The notes below the pieces were generated by a model. That model saw only the letters and a list, made by a program, of their open reading frames with translations, ran no database searches and was not told the origin of the DNA. 6,158 nt of DNA. It comes from JASFEQ01 sp050122535. Lineage in GTDB: Bacteria; Desulfobacterota; DSM-4660; Desulfatiglandales; HGW-15. Every line of letters begins with the position of its first letter. The first letter of the stretch is position 1. Position numbers and translations under genes: made by a program. This document shows positions 1-5,630 of this stretch, in pieces. The stretch covers positions 1 through 6,158 of the forward strand of contig JASFIT010000289.1 of assembly GCA_050122535.1 (NCBI GenBank). The letters run 5' to 3'.

Positions 1-377
1 TAATCCTGATTTCCTATCATGTTGGCGGTAATGTTGATGGCGTTTAGTGCGTCAGCGCCGATATCATGGGCCAGGGGAATGTAGCCATCTCCCAGCTCAG
101 TGGCTTTAACAATCAATTCGTGAGCCCTTAATAGATCCTCGGCATTCTGGGGTTTATAATAGTAGCGACTAATTTTTTCCCCTGTTTCCGGATCCTCCAT
201 CACTGCCAGGTCTTGGTACTTTGGATCTTCAGCCATCTCATAGTCTATGGCCATCTCATCGACGCACACACCGAGATCTGGGTGGGTGACCACATTCTCC
301 ACCCTTTCACCCTTGTAATAGACTTCACGGCCGTCATTCAAACTCTCCTTGTACGCTTCGGGTGATATCAAGCCCAT
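1..377 (-). CDS. HpaB / 4-hydroxybutyryl-CoA dehydratase superfamily flavoprotein, N-terminal part
   Basis: Partial gene: 125 complete codons from an ATG at 377-375, then open off the left edge, so the C-terminus is not seen. The start is supported by AAGGAGG (389-395, minus strand) 11 nt upstream. The protein opens MGLISPEAYKESLNDGREVY, followed by KGERVENVVTHP (residues 22-33), a DYEMAEDPKYQDL block (45-57) and HDIGADALNA (104-113). This pattern is typical of the N-terminal domain shared by 4-hydroxyphenylacetate 3-hydroxylase (HpaB) and 4-hydroxybutyryl-CoA dehydratase (AbfD), both FAD-binding acyl-CoA-dehydrogenase-fold enzymes. AbfD holds a [4Fe-4S] cluster partly through two cysteines just before its GMDAFNAV motif. 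Here the aligned positions are Pro101 and Asp105, and the only cysteine in the fragment is Cys38. The family call is firm; the reaction is not. It could be a flavin-dependent hydroxylase, or a CoA-ester-acting enzyme without the cluster. It lies downstream of the FAD oxidoreductase on the same strand and is probably co-transcribed with it. Confidence 0.85.
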   Translation of the reverse strand, partial: MGLISPEAYKESLNDGREVYYKGERVENVVTHPDLGVCVDEMAIDYEMAEDPKYQDLAVMEDPETGEKISRYYYKPQNAEDLLRAHELIVKATELGDGYIPLAHDIGADALNAINITANMIGNQD

Positions 378-428
378 AGTATCACTTGCCTCCTTGCATT
401 CTATTCCTAGTCTTCGGTGTTTCCACGG

Positions 429-472
429 TGCATCGTGCTTAGGGCAAAGCGAAAAGCCCTGTGTATGATGCA
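429..472 (-). other. Imperfect intercistronic hairpin between the two minus-strand genes
   Basis: The segment is symmetric about position 450-451. The outer arms TGCATC (429-434) and GATGCA (467-472) pair over 6 bp. The inner arms AGGGC (441-445) and GCCCT (456-460) pair over 5 bp around a 10-nt loop. The two stems are separated by a mostly unpaired 6-by-6 internal loop. No T-run follows on either strand, so it is not a typical intrinsic terminator. It could be an RNA processing or stability element, or a protein site, between the oxidoreductase stop and the HpaB-like ribosome binding site. I see no convincing promoter of either the sigma-70 or sigma-54 type in this 143-bp gap. Confidence 0.4.
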
Positions 473-520
473 TTTAAACAACAATTGGAGTCTAATGAAT
501 TTCCTGTGGATACGTATCCT

Positions 521-2104
521 CTACCATGTTTGCGCAGATTTGGGTATTCCGCAATGATAGAAGGGAAGTATCTCATGCTCCAGATCCGTCCCCATCATAG
601 CGTCAACACACATTAATGCACAAAGAGATGCCCCATCTACGCCGCCACCCCACATGCGCTCACCATATTGGTCACCCACGAAATAGAGCCCTTCAACATA
701 GGGGCTCTTCACATCCGGTCTTTTTTCTCCTATGGGTCTCCAATTTCCATAGGCTTCATCAGATGGCGTCCAGAGAACGAACTCCACATTCTCTTTCCAA
801 TCCCTAAAGGTCTTTCTAAACCAGTCCATGCAGTAGTTGATGACACGCATGACCTTCTTAGGGCTGCGCATCTCCTTATCCGTCAAGGCCGTTGAAAAGA
901 GGAAGTCCCTCTTTCCTTCCGGGCCTCTCTTGGCGCAGGCGGCCAGGCTCCACATGACCATATCCACAGCGCCGATATAGCCTTCATGCTCTATGATGCC
1001 GGGCATCCAGATAAAACTCCTCTCATCTACCCCAAATTTTTCCCAGACATTGTTCTTCAAGCCGATAAGGGCCGTAAGGAGACCTGGGGACCAGAATCTA
1101 TTCTGGAGAAGATCGCCCCATTCTTCAGGGAAATGCCTGGGGTGAAGGACATTGAAGATATGCTTTGGGGGGATATTACAGATGACAGTAGAGGCCTCCA
1201 GAGTCTCATATTCCCCCTTCTTGTTTCGTATCATCACCCCTCTCACCTTACCATCTTCAATGATGATTTCCTCAACCGGCGTGCTTCTCCATATTTCTCC
1301 CCCTGCCTTATTGAGTGCCTGCTCCATGCCGAGCGGGATAGCCATGCAGCCGGGTTCAGCTATGGTGGCGACTGAGCCGGAATGGAGATTCATTTCTATG
1401 TCCCTTGCCATGGCCATGTAACCGAGAAAATCGCCTGCCGGGGCCATTCTTGGTTCCGCCATCGCATTCTGGCAGGCCATCACAACTTTGAGGTAAGTGT
1501 AAGCCTCTTCATTTTCCGTAAGGCCCCTCTCCTCCATCCAGGTCTGGACGTCTATGTCCATGGCGGCGGCACACTCTTCCATACTGAGACCTCCCATCTG
1601 TCTCAATGCAGAGAGAGTCGCTTTATATCCTTCCTCGCTCATCCAGCGGTAAGGATTTCGGGGCTCAACCTGATAGATCTGGTTTGTTTTTGACTCAACA
1701 AACCCGAGCCCTTTGTTGACAGGCATGTCTACGGGTTGTTCTAAGTGGTCCAAAAGCAAACGGCACCTTGACTTGTTTCCCCAAAATAAACCGTGACCAC
1801 CATTTTCAAAGGTCCATCCATCAAGCAACCCTTTGCTAAACATGGTCTCCAAGTCCGGCTCGCAATAGGACGGCCAACACCTTGTATCAGCCAATGACTT
1901 TTTGAATCCGCGGGCATCCAGCTCCAGGCCATCTATGATGACCTTGTCACCCTTTCCGGTGTAAGATGCGACACGGCCTCCAATATGTGGGGCCTTCTCC
2001 AAAACAAGCACCTTTTTGCCAAATTCCTTTGCCAGTAAGGCGGCGACACCGCATCCACCGACTCCCGACCCAACAACGACCACTTCATACTCTTTTTTTG
2101 TCAT
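521..2104 (-). CDS. FAD-dependent oxidoreductase, phytoene desaturase / amine oxidase-like (COG1233 type)
   Basis: A complete 527-residue flavoprotein, close to the usual length for phytoene-desaturase-like enzymes. The N-terminal Rossmann fold is clear: VVVVGSGVGG (residues 8-17), then LVLEKAPHIGGRV, in which Glu36 should bind the FAD ribose and Gly42-Gly43-Arg44 complete the GG motif. The C-terminal FAD-closing motif is EGLYFVGDQYGERMWGGGVD (471-490), with VGD at 476-478. No signal peptide is visible, so it is probably cytoplasmic. The ATG at 2104 is preceded by AGGAGG 7 nt upstream (2112-2117). Family members oxidise, desaturate or isomerise hydrophobic substrates; the substrate here cannot be read from the sequence. 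A near-consensus sigma-54 promoter lies upstream with a predicted 88-nt leader, and the HpaB-like gene follows after 143 bp, so the two probably form one inducible operon. It does not resemble HpaC, the small flavin reductase that normally partners HpaB. The cofactor assignment is secure, the specific function open. Confidence 0.88.
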   Translation of the reverse strand: MTKKEYEVVVVGSGVGGCGVAALLAKEFGKKVLVLEKAPHIGGRVASYTGKGDKVIIDGLELDARGFKKSLADTRCWPSYCEPDLETMFSKGLLDGWTFENGGHGLFWGNKSRCRLLLDHLEQPVDMPVNKGLGFVESKTNQIYQVEPRNPYRWMSEEGYKATLSALRQMGGLSMEECAAAMDIDVQTWMEERGLTENEEAYTYLKVVMACQNAMAEPRMAPAGDFLGYMAMARDIEMNLHSGSVATIAEPGCMAIPLGMEQALNKAGGEIWRSTPVEEIIIEDGKVRGVMIRNKKGEYETLEASTVICNIPPKHIFNVLHPRHFPEEWGDLLQNRFWSPGLLTALIGLKNNVWEKFGVDERSFIWMPGIIEHEGYIGAVDMVMWSLAACAKRGPEGKRDFLFSTALTDKEMRSPKKVMRVINYCMDWFRKTFRDWKENVEFVLWTPSDEAYGNWRPIGEKRPDVKSPYVEGLYFVGDQYGERMWGGGVDGASLCALMCVDAMMGTDLEHEILPFYHCGIPKSAQTW

Positions 2105-2202
2105 TGGACATCCTCCTTCCTACGTAAAGAAAACTAGAATGCGTTGTCAAGGTTTAGAACCGTCTTTGAGATGAAAAATAGGAAACACCCACAGCATGGT
2201 TC

Positions 2203-2218
2203 TGCAAAAAAGGTGCCG
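2203..2218 (-). promoter_or_regulatory. Sigma-54 (-24/-12) promoter for the oxidoreductase operon
   Basis: Read on the minus strand this is CGGCACCTTTTTTGCA. It matches the RpoN consensus TGGCAC-N5-TTGCA at every defined position except the first (C for T), with the required 10 bp between the GG and GC dinucleotides. Placing the GC at -13/-12 predicts a transcript start near 2192 and an 88-nt leader before the ATG at 2104. It faces away from an adjacent sigma-54 activator gene, which strengthens the call. It is a motif-based prediction without direct evidence of transcription. Confidence 0.82.
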
Positions 2219-2290
2219 AGCGCTGCCGTCCCGATAAGACCTAGAATTCTAAAGGGTTATAAGACGGACCCCCTCAGACACCATCTCACC

Positions 2291-2330
2291 TGCACAATAT
2301 TTTGTTTTTCTGTGATCCAAATATTGTGCA
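2291..2330. repeat. Perfect 12-bp inverted repeat, probable enhancer (UAS) for the sigma-54 activator
   Basis: TGCACAATATTT (2291-2302) is repeated exactly in inverse as AAATATTGTGCA (2319-2330), with a 16-bp spacer. Its centre (2310-2311) is about 118 bp upstream of the predicted sigma-54 start at 2192, in the usual range for binding sites of NtrC-type activators. The left arm extends into a nearly symmetric ACAATATTTTGT (2294-2305), so the element may be two separate sites in opposite orientation rather than one wide dyad. It is probably not transcribed as part of the activator mRNA, because the proposed activator start lies downstream. Binding by the adjacent activator is inferred from position. 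Confidence 0.7.
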
Positions 2331-2351
2331 ACCATCTTGACAACCTATAAT
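2324..2351 (+). promoter_or_regulatory. Possible sigma-70 promoter of the activator gene, overlapping the inverted repeat
   Basis: A consensus -10 box TATAAT (2346-2351) has a weak -35 candidate TTGTGC (2324-2329) 16 bp upstream, giving a start near 2358 and a leader of roughly 96 nt. The -35 region lies inside the right arm of the 12-bp inverted repeat. A protein bound there could block this promoter, which would suggest autoregulation. A better-looking TTGACA (2337-2342) is only 3 bp from the -10 and cannot pair with it. The -10 is good and the -35 poor, so this is moderate evidence only. Confidence 0.45.
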
Positions 2352-2439
2352 CTTCGCTCTAGGCTGCAATTCATGGATTATAACCCAAGGAGGCCAGATT
2401 CTATCTAAAGGGAACATGTGACCAACCTGACGGCCTATG

Positions 2440-2450
2440 AAGGAGGTGAT
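2440..2450 (+). promoter_or_regulatory. Near-perfect Shine-Dalgarno that fixes the activator start
   Basis: AAGGAGGTGAT is complementary over 11 nt to the usual 3' end of bacterial 16S rRNA. Its AGGAGG core ends 7 nt before the ATG at 2454. This favours that ATG over the in-frame GTG at 2418, which has only a weak AAGGGA (2408-2413) crowded 4 nt before it. Confidence 0.85.
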
Positions 2451-2453
2451 TCC

Positions 2454-5400
2454 ATGGGTGGTACCCATGCGTATCCTGATCAAGCCGATGATTACCACCG
2501 TGTGCTCGCTATTGGTGCCCTGTTTAAAGGCGTCTATTCCATAGATTGGCTCATGGATTTGTTGAGTGAAAAGAGACCCTCTCAAGTTTTGGCTCAATTG
2601 GAAGAGGGTGTAAAAGAAGGGTGGTTAAGGAAGAAGGGGCCTGGGCATTTTAGTTATGTGGACGAGAAAAAACGAGAAAAATGGGAAAACTATCTGCCTG
2701 AGGAAGAAAAGAGAAATCTACATGGGTCTATAGCAGATATTTTGATGCGGGAATTACCAGATGATGGACAAAAGGCTCATGCCCTAGCGCATCATCTCAT
2801 CCACATTTCTAATGATCTTGAAAGATGTCGTTACCTAGGCAAGGCAGGTGACCTCCATCTCAGGGCCTTTAGGACCGAGGATGCTCTGCGTTGTTACAGT
2901 AAGGTCTTGGATGATCTTTCAAGACTGCATGGAGAATATGAAGATCGTCTCTTTAGCGAAACGGCTATTAAATACTCCAAGATCTCCACAGCAAGACTTG
3001 ACACGATAAAGGTTCTTTCCATTCTCCGGTCGGCCTTGGAACGCGCCAAAAAGTGGGAGATGCAAGACCTTGTGGCCCTTTTGAAAATGCACCAGGCCAA
3101 GAACGAATGGCTCAGATCTCGATACAGCAGTGCTTTGAGCCGTTTTGAAGAGGGATGGGCTTTGGCGCAAGCGTTAAATGATCCCAGGCTCATACGATCG
3201 GCGACCACGTTCGGCACCTTCTTCCTTTTTTGGCAGGGACGGTTTATAGAGGCGGTTCGGATGTATGAAAAGTCCGTTCCAGATATCGAAAAATTTCCCA
3301 GAGGCGGGTTTCCTCTCTTGGCGGTCATGACGGTGGGCTATTGCTATGCACAGATCGGACAGGTCACCCAAGGACTGGGAATGCTGGATGCCATTCGCAC
3401 CCATTGCTTGGAAAAGGGGGACCTCTATCTTGCCTCCTACACGGGCGGGAATACTGGGAGCATTTTGCTCGACATTGGCCGTATAGATGATGCTATCCAA
3501 TTTATTGAGAAATCGGCAAAGGAGGCCCAGAAGGTACATAATGATTGGGTTTGGATCACTGGAAAGGTGATCTTGGCCTATGCTTACTATCTAAAAGGAG
3601 CAAAGAAGCAGGCCCTCAAATACCTTCATGAATTTTTGCGGGAAAGCAGAAAAGTCCAGGCGACCGTCTATTTATATCCTTATCTCATGGAACTCTGTTT
3701 GGCCATGAAAAAAGGGGAACTCCCCTCGATTGACGGACTCTCTCTCGAAAAAGTGGTTCAAACGATGATGAAGGGGAAAAACATCTTTCTAAAAGGGGTC
3801 ACATATCGGTTTCAAGCGACCCTCCATCAGATGGCAGGACGGCCCCACGAGAAGATCACGCAGTCTTTGAAAAAATCCATAAAATGGCTCGAAGAATCAG
3901 GGCAACAGATCGAGCTTTCCAAGTCGAAACTGGCACTGGCACGACAATATCTCGCATTCGGTGAAGAAGAAAAAGCCAAGGAACTTGCCTTAGTCGCCAC
4001 TAAGGCCTTAGCGCCTTTAAATGAGGCGTTAATCCCACATGACCTCAGGGCACTGGTCAAGGATCGGCCGGCTGGTGAGAATCTCTTAAAGGAGATCCTG
4101 AATCTTGGGCAGGAAGTGGTCACCATCCGGGACAATAAGGACCTGGTCCAACACATCATATCTACCGTAAATCGAATCACCGGTGCGGAAAGGGGGGCCA
4201 TCTTCCTTTTTGAAGACAAGGAAAATCCAGAGAAGCTCGTATTGCGGGCATCCAAAAACCTCACTTTAGATCAAATTGCAGACAACAGTTTCGCATCTTC
4301 CATGAAAATGATAAGGGAGGTGGCTCGTGCCGGGAAAGGTCGCATCCTTGGGACGAGTTCTGAAAAAGACTTGCCATCTTCTGCCAATGAGATCATTCGC
4401 TCTCGGATCTGCGTGCCCATGATTCTCAGGGACAAAACGGTGGGGGTGCTTTACCACGACAATCGACTGCTTAGCAGTGCATTCAAAGAACCAGACCTGG
4501 AGCTTCTCTCTTATTTTGCCGCATTGGCCGCTTTTGGCCTTGATAATGCCAAGGCCTACGAGGAGATCAAGAAGTTGAATCGAAAGCTTAGTGAAGAAAC
4601 CCTGTATTACAAAGAAGAGCATCTTCAAGGCCTTCACTTTGAAGATATCGTGGGAGAGAGTCGCGCTATTAGGAAAGTGCTTTCCCAGGTAGATCAGGTC
4701 ACCGGAACCGATACCACTGTCATGATCGTTGGTGAGACGGGCGTTGGCAAGGAATTGGTGGCGAGGGCCATCCACCGTCACAGTCCTCGCTGTGATAAAG
4801 CTTTCATCAGGGTTCATTGCAGTGCACTCCCGGAAAGCCTCATCGCCAGTGAGCTTTTTGGCCATGAGAAAGGCGCCTTTACAGGGGCCACTAGACGCCG
4901 GATTGGAAGGTTTGAATTGGCTGACGGAGGTACGCTCTTTTTGGACGAAATCGGGGATCTTAGCCTGGATATTCAGGTAGGACTCTTGCGGGTCCTTCAG
5001 ACCAAGGAATTTGAGAGGGTTGGGGGCAGCGAGACTCTTCGCTCGGATTTCCGACTCGTCGTGGCCACGAACCGGGATCTGGAAAAAGAGGTGAAGGCCC
5101 AAAATTTCCGTGCAGACCTTTATTATCGCCTGGCCGTATTTCCAATCTATGTGCCTCCATTGAGGGATAGAAAAGAGGATATTCCTCTTTTGGCTTATTA
5201 CTTTCTCAAGATCTACTCACAGAAAAGGGGAAAGAATTTTTCGAAGATTCCTGATTCTGACATGGAAACGCTTTCGCAATATGACTGGCCCGGCAATGTC
5301 CGCGAACTGGAGAATATCATCGAAAGGGGGACCATTCTGAACGCTGGCCCACTGTTTAGAGTGCCAGAATTTGGTGTGGAACATCAGGGATTATCCACGA

Positions 5401-5594
5401 GTAGGGAAGGTGTCACACTCAGGGAAAATGAACGCAGACACATTCTATGGATGCTTGATAAGACCGGATGGAAGGTAAGGGGACCAGGGGGTGCCGCAGA
5501 AATCTTGGATCTCCCCCCGTCCACCCTGGCATTTCGCATGAAGAAGCTTGGGATTCAACGTCCCAGTAAAAAATCCCCTTCCCGTAAAGACTAA
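2454..5594 (+). CDS. Sigma-54-dependent transcriptional activator with winged-helix/TPR, GAF, AAA+ and Fis-type HTH domains
   Basis: A 1046-residue enhancer-binding protein that should use ATP hydrolysis to open sigma-54 promoters. Residues about 15-100 resemble the winged helix that follows the NTPase in MalT/STAND-type proteins. Residues about 105-530 are helical with TPR-like repeats (for example 139-157, 223-243, 263-281, 342-364, 382-402, 503-526). A GAF domain covers about 543-700, followed by a short helical linker. The AAA+ domain (about 730-960) is intact: Walker A GETGVGKE (760-767), GAFTGA (807-812), Walker B LFLDE (828-832), arginine-finger region FRADLYYRL (885-893) and sensor II WPGNVRELE (945-953). 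The C-terminal HTH, GPGGAAEILDLPPSTLAFRM (1010-1029) and onward, resembles FhlA. No response-regulator receiver domain, transmembrane segment or STAND P-loop is present, so it probably senses a cytoplasmic ligand or partner protein through TPR/GAF. It is divergent from the oxidoreductase gene, its likely target. The ligand is unknown. Confidence 0.95.
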   Translation: MGGTHAYPDQADDYHRVLAIGALFKGVYSIDWLMDLLSEKRPSQVLAQLEEGVKEGWLRKKGPGHFSYVDEKKREKWENYLPEEEKRNLHGSIADILMRELPDDGQKAHALAHHLIHISNDLERCRYLGKAGDLHLRAFRTEDALRCYSKVLDDLSRLHGEYEDRLFSETAIKYSKISTARLDTIKVLSILRSALERAKKWEMQDLVALLKMHQAKNEWLRSRYSSALSRFEEGWALAQALNDPRLIRSATTFGTFFLFWQGRFIEAVRMYEKSVPDIEKFPRGGFPLLAVMTVGYCYAQIGQVTQGLGMLDAIRTHCLEKGDLYLASYTGGNTGSILLDIGRIDDAIQFIEKSAKEAQKVHNDWVWITGKVILAYAYYLKGAKKQALKYLHEFLRESRKVQATVYLYPYLMELCLAMKKGELPSIDGLSLEKVVQTMMKGKNIFLKGVTYRFQATLHQMAGRPHEKITQSLKKSIKWLEESGQQIELSKSKLALARQYLAFGEEEKAKELALVATKALAPLNEALIPHDLRALVKDRPAGENLLKEILNLGQEVVTIRDNKDLVQHIISTVNRITGAERGAIFLFEDKENPEKLVLRASKNLTLDQIADNSFASSMKMIREVARAGKGRILGTSSEKDLPSSANEIIRSRICVPMILRDKTVGVLYHDNRLLSSAFKEPDLELLSYFAALAAFGLDNAKAYEEIKKLNRKLSEETLYYKEEHLQGLHFEDIVGESRAIRKVLSQVDQVTGTDTTVMIVGETGVGKELVARAIHRHSPRCDKAFIRVHCSALPESLIASELFGHEKGAFTGATRRRIGRFELADGGTLFLDEIGDLSLDIQVGLLRVLQTKEFERVGGSETLRSDFRLVVATNRDLEKEVKAQNFRADLYYRLAVFPIYVPPLRDRKEDIPLLAYYFLKIYSQKRGKNFSKIPDSDMETLSQYDWPGNVRELENIIERGTILNAGPLFRVPEFGVEHQGLSTSREGVTLRENERRHILWMLDKTGWKVRGPGGAAEILDLPPSTLAFRMKKLGIQRPSKKSPSRKD

Positions 5595-5612
5595 TCCTCA
5601 GAAAGGGGATTT
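5568..5612 (-). terminator. Probable intrinsic terminator of the dehydrogenase gene, overlapping the activator 3' end
   Basis: AAATCCCCTT (5571-5580) and AAGGGGATTT (5603-5612) form a perfect 10-bp stem with a 22-nt loop. On the minus strand the stem runs into six T residues (complement of A 5568-5573), as expected for a Rho-independent terminator of the dehydrogenase gene, which ends at 5631. The left arm and T-run lie inside the last codons of the activator, and the right arm lies just past its stop. On the plus strand no T-run follows, so it would terminate the activator transcript poorly. The loop is longer than usual, which lowers confidence. Confidence 0.6.
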
Positions 5613-5630
5613 AAATGTGGGCAGAGATCT

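Noticed and set aside
986..1375. 129-codon plus-strand reading frame opposite the oxidoreductase
   Set aside because: Antisense shadow of a well-supported flavoprotein gene; no recognisable protein features.
2145..2150. TTGACA on the minus strand as a sigma-70 -35 box for the oxidoreductase
   Set aside because: No acceptable -10 box lies 16-18 bp downstream; the sigma-54 promoter is far better supported.
2242..2251. 10-bp palindrome TAGAATTCTA between the sigma-54 promoter and the inverted repeat
   Set aside because: A short single palindrome with no second copy; not enough to call an operator.
2144..2350. 68-codon plus-strand reading frame in the divergent regulatory region
   Set aside because: It overlaps the sigma-54 promoter and the inverted repeat, has no clear ribosome binding site and shows no recognisable protein features.
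2254..2386. 9-bp inverted repeat GGGTTATAA (2254-2262) / TTATAACCC (2378-2386)
   Set aside because: The match is exact, but the arms are 115 bp apart and not centred on the 12-bp repeat. In AT-rich intergenic DNA it may be coincidence.
2373..2408. Eleven-codon ATG-TAA frame in the activator leader as a possible leader peptide
   Set aside because: No ribosome binding site at the right distance and no codon pattern suggesting attenuation; probably chance.
2418..2453. In-frame GTG start that would add 12 residues to the activator
   Set aside because: The GTG has only a weak AAGGGA 4 nt upstream, whereas the ATG at 2454 has an 11-nt Shine-Dalgarno match at the right distance. That match would also be an improbable chance event inside coding sequence.
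3929..3948. TGGCACG inside the activator gene as a second sigma-54 promoter
   Set aside because: No GC occurs at the required 10-bp spacing from the GG, and it lies within coding sequence.
4266..5102. 278-codon minus-strand reading frame opposite the activator
   Set aside because: It lies antisense to the highly conserved GAF and AAA+ region, has no recognisable domain, and is explained by codon bias of the real gene.
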